From Spirochaetales bacterium Spiro_01 (GTDB taxonomy: Bacteria > Spirochaetota > Spirochaetia > Sphaerochaetales > Sphaerochaetaceae), in assembly GCA_001604265.1 (NCBI GenBank), contig LVBC01000035.1, positions 1-5,527 of the forward strand: a DNA stretch of 5,527 bases, written 5' to 3'. The position numbers were made by a program, and so were the translations under genes. Shown one piece after another: positions 1-5,330 of this stretch; position 1 is the first letter of the stretch, and every line of letters begins with the position of its first letter. Below the pieces are notes generated by a model. It worked only from the letters and a program-made list of their open reading frames with translations, searched no databases and was not told the DNA's origin.

Positions 1-442
1 ACGGAGGAGTCACGGTCTGCGCCAGATCAAGGTAATTTTTCAGCTGGTGCAGCGTATCTGTCCCGCCCGTTCGCCTTACGGCCGTCACAGCGGCTGCGGT
101 CTTGTACTTAAAGTGCCTGGAACTTGAATAGAAGAGCCTGTCGAGGAATGATTTCATGGTACCCGCTATCCCAGCGTAATAGGTGGGGGAGGCAATTATA
201 AATCCGTCCGCTTCGCGTATCTTTGCGGCCGTCTCGTTGACAGGGTCATCTTTAAAAACACATTCGTTGTTTTCTGAAGTTGCGCAATAGCCGCATGCTG
301 TGCAGCCCTGGATCGTCAGATGTCCGATATTTACAGTTTCGACAGCTATCCCCTCCTTTTCCAGTTCCTCCGCCATTATCTTCAGCGCGGCAGCTGTGTT
401 TCCATCCTTGCGGGGACTTCCGTTCAGTGCTATTACTCTCAT
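1..442 (-). CDS. Iron-sulfur flavoprotein / NADPH-dependent FMN reductase family protein (C-terminus beyond window)
   Basis: The first 147 residues of a flavodoxin-fold FMN-binding protein are visible; the C-terminal part lies beyond the left edge (family members are usually around 180-200 residues). The N-terminus MRVIALNGSPRKDGNT is the typical first beta strand and phosphate-binding loop (G-S-P-R-x-x-G-N-T) that holds the FMN phosphate. A second flavin-contact segment, ASPTYYAGIAGTMKSFLDR, follows at about residues 82-100. Cysteines 47, 50, 53 and 61 form C-x2-C-x2-C-x7-C, the compact cluster motif of iron-sulfur flavoproteins, so a [4Fe-4S] cluster is likely. The expected role is cytosolic electron transfer or reduction of small substrates with FMN; the partner is unknown. 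The ATG at 442 has AAAGGAG nine nucleotides upstream, and that site overlaps the last codons of the preceding gene, which suggests translational coupling. It is the last visible gene of a minus-strand operon. Confidence 0.88.
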   Translation of the reverse strand, partial: MRVIALNGSPRKDGNTAAALKIMAEELEKEGIAVETVNIGHLTIQGCTACGYCATSENNECVFKDDPVNETAAKIREADGFIIASPTYYAGIAGTMKSFLDRLFYSSSRHFKYKTAAAVTAVRRTGGTDTLHQLKNYLDLAQTVTPP

Positions 443-447
443 CAGGA

Positions 448-1011
448 TCACTCCTTTTTTCCTGCTTTATTGTGGTTTCTGTATTTTTCAAAGTGTTTCC
501 CGAACACCCGGACTATGTCCTCGTAACATCAGGAACCCTTAGGGTTTTTGACTTTACAGTCCGGGTTTCTCATTGCTCCGGTAACCGTGATCACCTTTTC
601 GGGAGAGTCTGCTCCGTCTCTTACGGCTTCGGCTATCATTTTTTCCGTCACCTTTGAACAGTAGCATACGTACTCAGGATCCGCCGGCTCTTTTTTGTAT
701 TTTTTAGGTTTTGGGAAGGGCAGTTCACTCCAGGTCGCTCTGACAAGTTTTATCATATGCTCCCTGTCGTCAGTCGATGTTATCAGAAATGAGGGTTTTG
801 CGCCCGCGTATGCCGGCGCTTCACACACTTCTTTAAGTAATTTACGTCCGGCATCTGTTTTTTTAAGAAAAAACTGACCATCACAGACGAGGCCGATGAC
901 CTTCGAGTCGCAATAGAGTACATACTCACCAAACATCTTCCTGTAAGTTATCTCGCCTGCGCCACTCAGCTGATCTGCCAGGTAGAACATGAACTCCTCT
1001 GATGTCGACAT
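448..1011 (-). CDS. TfoX N-terminal domain fused to BFD-like [2Fe-2S] domain; probable selenoprotein (UGA at 529-531 read as Sec)
   Basis: With the UGA at 529-531 read through, the protein has 187 residues. Residues 1-100 are a TfoX N-terminal domain (GEITYRKMFGEYVLY, EAPAYAGAKPSFLI, LVRATWSELPFPKPKK). Residues 114-166 are a BFD-like [2Fe-2S] domain with C116-x-C118, then KVTEKMI, TGAM, C152-K-V-K-N-P-K-G-S, then Sec161-C162-Y-E-D-I. From memory, cysteine homologues end N-P-K-G-x-C-C-Y, so the UGA sits exactly at a cluster cysteine; related proteins carry the label Csac_0668 family 2Fe-2S (seleno)protein. The frame stays open for 26 codons after the UGA and stops at 448-450, five nucleotides before the next gene. 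A short call would end at 529 after 160 residues and lose both terminal cluster residues. The start is uncertain: ATG at 1011 matches the family N-terminus, but TTG at 1017 lies closer to the GGAGG (1023-1027). The gene follows the acylase gene after 24 nt. Its function is unknown; an Fe-S redox or sensory role is inferred. Confidence 0.82.
488..512 (-). promoter_or_regulatory. SECIS-like hairpin downstream of the in-frame UGA
   Basis: On the mRNA strand, GUGUU (507-503) pairs with AACAC (497-493) around a five-nucleotide loop CGGGA (502-498). Two G-U pairs, one C/U mismatch and then C-G and U-A extend the stem to 512/488. The loop begins 26 nt after the UGA and has G as its second base. Both fit the known bacterial SECIS pattern: an apical loop roughly 16-37 nt downstream, with a G among the first two loop bases. 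A small competing hairpin, GGAC-AUA-GUCC (520-510), would use part of the lower stem. Folding was done by eye only. Confidence 0.6.
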
Positions 1012-1022
1012 GTGCAATACTG

Positions 1023-1027
1023 CCTCC
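1023..1027 (-). promoter_or_regulatory. Ribosome binding site of the TfoX/[2Fe-2S] gene, which decides its start
   Basis: GGAGG on the minus strand is 5 nt before a TTG at 1017 and 11 nt before an ATG at 1011, in the same frame. Spacing favours TTG (adding M-H). The family-like beginning MSTSEEFMFYLADQLSGAG favours the ATG. Confidence 0.55.
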
Positions 1028-1035
1028 GTTGTGGA

Positions 1036-2157
1036 CTATGGCGTGACGTCCTCTATCTCCTGCTCCTTCACCCGGTCAAGCGGCAGATGCCTTATGCCTG
1101 CTTTTGACTGTGTAAAGTCTATCCTTTTCAGGTCTATCATCCTGACCTTCCTGTTGTGCTGAGTATGATAATAGTAGACCAGGCTTCCTGTGTCTATAGC
1201 GCTTGTCCAGATAGTGGAGCTGCGCATCCCGTCCTGTTTCTGAAGTTCTGTAACAGTTCCTTCACCTGTAGAGAGGGGATGGTTGAAGTTGTCCATAATA
1301 CGGAATATCTCATATATAGTTTCAGGCCCGTCCGGTGTTTTTCGCGCGAGCATCGTCTGGGCAACAGCCCTTACAAAACGTGAAGGGGGGGTTATGTCTC
1401 CCGGAATGCCAAGGAGTCCGCTGCCTCCTCCCGAGGGCTCAACGGTCAGGTCTCCTATTTTTTTTGGAGGATAGGGGACCACTGAAAGATTTACGTAGTT
1501 GCTCAGATTGGTCAGGTGCCAGTCGAAGCTGGGAGCATTTGTGAGTACTCTCACAGGGTTGTCGCGGATCTTCAGTTCACCTTCAAGATATTCTATGACT
1601 ATTACCTTTCCGCTTTTGTCTGTCACCATGAGGTGCATAGGGGCTGGCGCGCCGCCGAGGGCAGGCTCAGGGATCGCAACAACACGGACTCTGCCCATAC
1701 CCTTTTTTACTTCATCGGATGTGGCGAACTGTGTCAGGACATAGGTCGCCATAAGTGCGGGTCCCATGGATATCTCTGCTTTGGACGGGTCATAGGACTG
1801 ATACTCAGAAATTCCCGGGAGATAAAGATAGTTTACGGCAAGCCCCTTTTCATTCAGTCCGTCCGCAAAGCAGTCCTTCCCTATCATGTCCAGCGCCACA
1901 GCCCCGTAACGGGTCTTCCAAGTGAGCCCCTTTTTGCCGTCAGGCGTCTCTGAAGAAAATTCATGTCCGCGGGGTACTATAGCGACCCTGGAATTTAAGT
2001 CGAATGTACCCCATTCCATTGTCCTTCCGCATACGGCGGTTCCGTCGTCTGCAATAAGACATATCGAGGTACACGCAGAGGATGCAGAGGGAAATAAAAT
2101 GGCAATGCTTACGAGAGCCGCTGCTATAATAATTAGAACCTGTTTGATCTCCAACAC
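1036..2157 (-). CDS. Exported choloylglycine hydrolase / penicillin V acylase family Ntn hydrolase
   Basis: A 373-residue linear-amide C-N hydrolase. Residues 1-28 are a signal peptide (K5, a hydrophobic stretch at about 7-22, then PSASSA). Cleavage after A28 exposes C29, which would be the N-terminal nucleophile, as in Gram-negative members whose Cys is freed by signal peptidase instead of by methionine removal. Other likely active-site residues by family comparison are R45 in GRTMEW, N109 in AVNY, N207 in TNAPSF and R260 in PSRFVRA. In bile salt hydrolases the position after GRT-M is usually Asp; here it is E48. The enzyme should act in the periplasm or outside the cell on amides such as penicillin V, conjugated bile acids or N-acyl homoserine lactones; the sequence does not show which. 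The start is GTG at 2157 with AGGAGGG (2165-2171) seven nucleotides upstream. It is probably the first gene of the minus-strand operon and is divergent from the serine hydrolase gene. Confidence 0.92.
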   Translation of the reverse strand: MLEIKQVLIIIAAALVSIAILFPSASSACTSICLIADDGTAVCGRTMEWGTFDLNSRVAIVPRGHEFSSETPDGKKGLTWKTRYGAVALDMIGKDCFADGLNEKGLAVNYLYLPGISEYQSYDPSKAEISMGPALMATYVLTQFATSDEVKKGMGRVRVVAIPEPALGGAPAPMHLMVTDKSGKVIVIEYLEGELKIRDNPVRVLTNAPSFDWHLTNLSNYVNLSVVPYPPKKIGDLTVEPSGGGSGLLGIPGDITPPSRFVRAVAQTMLARKTPDGPETIYEIFRIMDNFNHPLSTGEGTVTELQKQDGMRSSTIWTSAIDTGSLVYYYHTQHNRKVRMIDLKRIDFTQSKAGIRHLPLDRVKEQEIEDVTP

Positions 2158-2164
2158 AAAAAAT

Positions 2165-2171
2165 CCCTCCT
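2165..2171 (-). promoter_or_regulatory. Ribosome binding site supporting the GTG start of the acylase
   Basis: AGGAGGG on the minus strand lies seven nucleotides before the GTG at 2157. No ATG in a suitable position competes; a TTG is the next codon. The strong site justifies the non-ATG start and keeps the full signal peptide. Confidence 0.75.
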
Positions 2172-2184
2172 GTGTTCTGGCTTC

Positions 2185-2212
2185 AGCATACTAAATACAG
2201 ATAGTCAGGCAA
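2185..2212 (-). promoter_or_regulatory. Possible sigma-70-type promoter for the acylase operon
   Basis: TTGCCT (2212-2207) and TATGCT (2190-2185) on the minus strand are separated by 16 nt, each matching four of six consensus bases. Transcription would begin near 2178, giving a short leader of about 20 nt before GTG. An alternative pair, TTGATA (2251-2246) and TATAGA (2230-2225), has 15-nt spacing. Neither is decisive. Confidence 0.3.
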
Positions 2213-2323
2213 TTGCATAGTTGATCTATAGTACACGGGCTATCATATCAAATCAGTAAAGAATGAGAAGCAAGAAGTGATAAAATTTAAACGAAAAAAT
2301 ATTAAAATTTAATTATCTGATGC

Positions 2324-2351
2324 TTGCCAATTAACTAAATTGATGTATAAA
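2324..2351 (+). promoter_or_regulatory. Probable sigma-70-type promoter for the serine hydrolase gene
   Basis: TTGCCA (2324-2329) and TATAAA (2346-2351), spaced 16 nt, each match the consensus at five of six positions. Transcription would begin near 2358, leaving a leader of about 75 nt before the ATG at 2433. The frame is open upstream from a TTG at 2340, but the -10 box lies inside that extension, so the longer start is unlikely. The rest of 2172-2432 is AT-rich, and I see no gene in it. Confidence 0.5.
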
Positions 2352-2432
2352 TCAAAGAGATCCCGCATAAAATCTGAAAAAACAAATTATGGCGGACAAT
2401 ATCTCATATTTTTTCTCCGGGGAGAGGGTAAG

Positions 2433-4454
2433 ATGTCAAAATTTAAAAAGGCCATTGTCAATGTACTTGTTTTTTGCCTTCTGATCGCAGCCGCAGGGTC
2501 ATTTGCTGAGGCGGCGGCTTCCTACAGGAACACAAAGGAGGCCGCGCGCGAAGCAGTCTGGAACGTTATAACATCAGGGAAAGGCAGTTCCGCAACTGTT
2601 GCGGTAATGGACGGAGGCAAAATAGTATATTCGGAAGGCTTCGGAGCCGCCGAGAGGAAGACCGGCAAAAGTGTAGACAGATCGACCAGGTTCAATATAG
2701 GCTCAACGAGCAAGATGTTCGTTGCAACAGCGATCCTTCTTCTGGCAGACGACGGCAAAGTCTCCCTCGACGAACCTGTCGTGAAATACATACCCGAATT
2801 TGAGATGAAGGATCAGAGATACAGGGACATCACCGTAAGGATGCTTTTCAATCACTCTTCAGGGCTGCCGGGTTCGACTTTCCTCTTTGGATATGAGCCG
2901 GAAGGGGACCCCCACAAGGAGTTTCTTCAGAGAATGAAGGGATCGAACCTGAAGCATGACCCTGGCGCCGTCGGGATCTACTGCAATGACGGATTCACCC
3001 TGGCAGAGATGATAGTCGAAAGGGTATCGGGGGAGAAATTTATTGATTTCCTCAGAGAGAGAGTCTTCAGGCCACTTGGCATGAAGGATACGGATGCAAG
3101 CATAGGGGAAACGGGAGGGAACATATCGCATTTTTATGATCCCGAGACCGGAAAGAAGTATCCTCCCGAAGTGATCCTGGTGCACGCCGCGGGAGGCCTT
3201 TCATCAACCGCAGAAGATCTTTGCAGGTTTGCTGACAGCTTCTGCCCGGGAGGCAAAAAAATACTATCGCAGAGTTCGGTCGAAGAGATACTTAAAAGTC
3301 AGCCGACTCCCTTTTCAGCAGGGATGCGGGGTCCGGTCATAATGGACTCGTTCGGCTGGGACTACTCTTCTCTTCCGGCATACGAGGCAAACGGCATGAG
3401 GGTATATTCAAAAGGCGGGGGTACTGGCGCGTACTCGACCGGCCTGCAGGTAATACCTGAAAAGAGGCTTGTCGTTGCAGCAAGCATATCGGGAAGGATG
3501 AACGGGGAAGCCGTCACAAGAGCCATGCTGAATGCGCTTATGAAGGACAAAGGGCTTCCGGTTCCTTCCGAAAGGAAAAAGGAAAAGCCCGCTGATCCAA
3601 AGATCATCCCTGCTGACCTTGCTGCCTTCGAAGGCATCTACGCAAACGGCGGATCCTTCGTAAGGATCAGGTTTGACAAAGAGAGAAAAAAAATGGACAT
3701 AATACGGCTGATGCCTGAAGGGGATAAAGTGCCTGCCGGGGATGGCGGACCTGTACTGATGTCCTTTGTATACAACGGAGGTTCTTTCAGCTCCTTTGAA
3801 AAAGATCTGCGGGGCTATTTTATAAAGAATGGGAATATGCCCTGCTTTATTGCAGAGAAAGATCCCTTTTACGGGATAGACAATCTGATGTTCCAGAAAG
3901 TACCCGAAGAGAAAAACTCAAAGAAGCTTATTGCGGATATTAAAAGCAAAGTCTGGCTTATCAGGAATATGACGCCATCGATCCAGCTGTACAGAGAGAC
4001 CGCCATATTATCTTCAGATACGTACAGAGAGCTCCCGGGATACCTTACATTTATGAGTCCTTTGAGGGTTGAGGATGAACACAGTGCCACATATGCCGCG
4101 CCTCTGTTCCGGGATCAGTTCGAGCTTGAGATGTACGAAAACGACGGGATCCTGTGGATCAGATCCGGGATATTCCTTTTTTCCGATGCCGGGAAAACGA
4201 GGGTCCTAAGGAGCGGGCAAAACGCGGTGATGATAGGTGAAAAGGGATATAATGAATGGTACAGGACAGGTTCAGGTTCCATACTTTCATTTGAAAAACC
4301 CGAAAAGGGCAGGATAATGGTTCTGGCTGAAGAAGCCGAGGGCCTGGCGCTCTTTGACAGCATCACAGACGAGGGTGAAATCTATGCGCCTGAAGGCAGT
4401 TATGTCGTCTGCATAGGCCGTCCCGGAGAAATGTTCACCGTTAACGTAAAATAA
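2433..4454 (+). CDS. Exported serine hydrolase, class C beta-lactamase / penicillin-binding-protein-like family (PF00144 type), with long C-terminal region
   Basis: A 673-residue protein. Residues 1-29 form a signal peptide (SKFKK, hydrophobic 7-22, AEAAA). The catalytic domain covers roughly 35-370: S91-T-S-K94 is the nucleophile and general-base motif (S-x-x-K), Y183-C-N185 is the Y-x-N motif, and K327-G-G-G-T-G stands where the third K/H-x-G motif is expected. TVRMLFNHSSGLPG (134-147) is typical of the family. Such enzymes include DD-peptidases, esterases and amidases; the substrate here is unknown. Residues from about 391 (IPADLAAFEGIYA) to the end look like C-terminal beta-rich domains seen in some relatives, possibly two, which makes the protein longer than a bare catalytic domain. 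The ATG at 2433 is chosen because GGGGAGAGGG (2419-2428) precedes it and the signal peptide then starts correctly. The gene is apparently monocistronic and ends at a strong terminator. Confidence 0.92.
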   Translation: MSKFKKAIVNVLVFCLLIAAAGSFAEAAASYRNTKEAAREAVWNVITSGKGSSATVAVMDGGKIVYSEGFGAAERKTGKSVDRSTRFNIGSTSKMFVATAILLLADDGKVSLDEPVVKYIPEFEMKDQRYRDITVRMLFNHSSGLPGSTFLFGYEPEGDPHKEFLQRMKGSNLKHDPGAVGIYCNDGFTLAEMIVERVSGEKFIDFLRERVFRPLGMKDTDASIGETGGNISHFYDPETGKKYPPEVILVHAAGGLSSTAEDLCRFADSFCPGGKKILSQSSVEEILKSQPTPFSAGMRGPVIMDSFGWDYSSLPAYEANGMRVYSKGGGTGAYSTGLQVIPEKRLVVAASISGRMNGEAVTRAMLNALMKDKGLPVPSERKKEKPADPKIIPADLAAFEGIYANGGSFVRIRFDKERKKMDIIRLMPEGDKVPAGDGGPVLMSFVYNGGSFSSFEKDLRGYFIKNGNMPCFIAEKDPFYGIDNLMFQKVPEEKNSKKLIADIKSKVWLIRNMTPSIQLYRETAILSSDTYRELPGYLTFMSPLRVEDEHSATYAAPLFRDQFELEMYENDGILWIRSGIFLFSDAGKTRVLRSGQNAVMIGEKGYNEWYRTGSGSILSFEKPEKGRIMVLAEEAEGLALFDSITDEGEIYAPEGSYVVCIGRPGEMFTVNVK

Positions 4455-4473
4455 GAGCATCAATAAATCCACA

Positions 4474-4514
4474 GCAAAGGAGCCGCCTGGTCAGGCGGCC
4501 CCTTTGCCTTTTTT
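4474..4514 (+). terminator. Rho-independent terminator of the serine hydrolase gene
   Basis: GCAAAGG-A-GCCGCCT (4474-4488) pairs with AGGCGGC-C-CCTTTGC (4493-4507) around a GGTC loop: 14 pairs with a single A/C mismatch. C and then six T residues (4509-4514) follow. The T-run supports use on the plus strand. The hairpin also lies downstream of the convergent minus-strand gene ending at 4530, but no good T-run follows it in that direction. Confidence 0.9.
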
Positions 4515-4529
4515 ATTAATGCTTCGTGG

Positions 4530-4880
4530 CTAGAGCACCACGCTCTCTTTAAGTTTTCCAAAGACGTTGCAGGTTGCCTCCACCTCTATCTTTGATCCCT
4601 TTTTCATATCTTTGATCTCAAATTGTACATGTTCTGTCCTGGAGTCGCTTTGGGATTTTAGGGTCTTTTCCTCTATGGCCTTTCCATCGACAGAGACCAC
4701 GATCTTGCTTATATAGTGATTAGCAGTGTTTTTGACCGGATGGAGGATCGATACATCCAGTACAGAGACAGCCTCATTCCACTTCAGTTCGACCATTTCC
4801 GCGGGGTGTGCATATAGAGGCGTGCAGATGATTATGGCCGACATCAATGTCAAAAGCAGCTTTGCGAACTTACGCATCAT
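4530..4880 (-). CDS. Small exported protein with superoxide-reductase-like (desulfoferrodoxin C-terminal type) features
   Basis: A 116-residue protein. Residues 1-24 are a signal peptide (MMRKFAK, hydrophobic 8-19, ending PLYA), so the mature protein would begin H25-P-A-E. The rest is a single small beta-sheet domain. It contains H47-P-x6-H55-Y-I, a pattern like the H-P-x4-H-Y-I of superoxide reductase iron sites but with two extra residues, and late C104-N-V-F-G where superoxide reductases have C-N-x-H-G. The last iron-ligand histidine is therefore F107 here, so normal superoxide reductase activity is doubtful. A metal site using H25, H47, H55 and C104 is possible but inferred. ATG at 4880 (or 4877) follows AGGGGG; an upstream TTG at 4907 would overlap the preceding gene and disturb the signal peptide. 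It lies 19 nt downstream of the membrane protein gene, probably in the same operon. The family assignment is tentative. Confidence 0.72.
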   Translation of the reverse strand: MMRKFAKLLLTLMSAIIICTPLYAHPAEMVELKWNEAVSVLDVSILHPVKNTANHYISKIVVSVDGKAIEEKTLKSQSDSRTEHVQFEIKDMKKGSKIEVEATCNVFGKLKESVVL

Positions 4881-4899
4881 AATTCCCCCTTTATCAGCC

Positions 4900-5097
4900 C
4901 TAACCAAGATAGAGCATGTAGATCAGCCCATGCGTCAGTCCGCATGCTACAGCACCGAGACCGCACCAGCGGTGGACAGTGAAGACAAGCGGCCCCTTTA
5001 TCTTCTTCCTGAGGCTGGGGCCGAAAAACCCCGTGAACCCGGCTAAAGTCATCAGGATCCCTGCCAACATGCCGGATAAGCGAAAAGCTTCGATCAT
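4900..5097 (-). CDS. Small two-helix membrane protein with possible heme-binding His pair (cytochrome b / ferric-reductase-like)
   Basis: A 65-residue protein with two predicted membrane helices: about residues 5-26 (from FRLSGMLAGILM to FFG) and 37-63. They are joined by a short basic loop (P-S-L-R-K-K-I-K). The second helix holds H42-R-W and H56-G, with 13 residues between the histidines; this is the bis-His spacing of heme-binding helices in ferric reductase and NADPH oxidase-type cytochromes b. I infer a heme b protein, probably needing a dimer or partner to complete heme ligation. The start at 5097 is preferred because GGGAGGG (5104-5110) is six nucleotides upstream. The ATG at 5103 abuts that site directly and is too close. 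Co-transcription with the exported SOR-like gene downstream suggests a membrane-to-periplasm redox pair. The size and single bis-His helix are unusual. Confidence 0.7.
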   Translation of the reverse strand: MIEAFRLSGMLAGILMTLAGFTGFFGPSLRKKIKGPLVFTVHRWCGLGAVACGLTHGLIYMLYLG

Positions 5098-5176
5098 GAG
5101 CATCCCTCCCTATAAAATTATAGCTGTTGATTTTCATAAAAAATATAAAACCGATATGTCTTACTATCCATTATAA

Positions 5177-5182
5177 ATTATA
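5177..5182 (-). promoter_or_regulatory. Candidate -10 element for the two-gene membrane/exported operon
   Basis: A perfect TATAAT on the minus strand lies about 80 nt upstream of the ATG at 5097. No good -35 is visible; the position 17 nt upstream falls in the 5192-5207 palindrome, so a regulator bound there could act on this promoter. Another possible pair is TGGATA (5170-5165) and TATATT (5147-5142), spaced 17 nt. Confidence 0.35.
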
Positions 5183-5191
5183 ACTGAAATT

Positions 5192-5207
5192 GTCGCATAT
5201 ATGCGAC
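5192..5207. promoter_or_regulatory. Perfect 16-bp palindrome, likely operator
   Basis: GTCGCATATATGCGAC is identical to its reverse complement. It lies in the divergent region between the minus-strand operon (start 5097) and the plus-strand aldo/keto reductase (start 5331), overlapping the -35 position of a possible minus-strand promoter. The symmetry and GC-rich ends suggest binding of a dimeric repressor or activator, which is not identified. Confidence 0.5.
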
Positions 5208-5244
5208 GGAGAATTTGCATTGCTTCGAGTCACGGAGAATTTGC
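5206..5244 (+). repeat. 13-bp direct repeat (two copies)
   Basis: ACGGAGAATTTGC occurs at 5206-5218 and 5232-5244, identical, with 26 bp between starts. The first copy overlaps the end of the palindrome by two bases. The position upstream of the aldo/keto reductase promoter fits paired regulator sites, but a chance or remnant duplication is possible. Confidence 0.6.
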
Positions 5245-5260
5245 CGCCCCGTCACCATAG

Positions 5261-5288
5261 TTACGTTTTTATTGCGAAAGTGTATACT
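5261..5288 (+). promoter_or_regulatory. Possible promoter of the aldo/keto reductase gene
   Basis: TATACT (5283-5288) is a good -10 element. TTACGT (5261-5266), 16 nt upstream, is a weak -35, which would fit a regulated promoter. Transcription would begin near 5295. The ribosome site GGGGG (5318-5322) is eight nucleotides before the ATG at 5331. I see no gene in 5111-5330. Confidence 0.4.
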
Positions 5289-5330
5289 ATAAACAAAATG
5301 ACACGTTAACATGATGTGGGGGCATAAATT

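Noticed and set aside
529..531. UGA decoded as Trp or Gly through an alternative genetic code
   Set aside because: UGA occurs here only once inside a recognised gene, the acylase uses UGG for Trp, and the frame itself ends in UGA right at the next gene's ribosome site. The affected position is a Cys/Sec column.
280..657. Plus-strand open frame of 125 codons across the flavoprotein and selenoprotein genes
   Set aside because: It lies opposite clear family matches on the minus strand, has low-complexity Ser/Phe-rich composition, and no ribosome site of note.
529..1017. TfoX/[2Fe-2S] protein ending at the first TGA as a complete gene
   Set aside because: It would lack the two terminal cluster residues, leave an 86-nt gap filled by family-like sequence in frame, and ignore the hairpin. 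Read-through explains all of these better.
2340..2432. N-terminal extension of the serine hydrolase from TTG 2340 or ATG 2343
   Set aside because: The region contains the likely -10 element, has AT-rich non-family sequence, and would bury the signal peptide. ATG 2433 has the ribosome site.
4877..5137. Minus-strand 86-codon frame overlapping the two-helix membrane protein
   Set aside because: It is Arg/Asp-rich without recognisable features. The overlapping frame has two membrane helices, the His pair and a properly spaced ribosome site.
5206..5244. CRISPR-like array from the 13-bp direct repeat
   Set aside because: There are only two copies, too short and with a 13-bp spacer; no cas genes are present.
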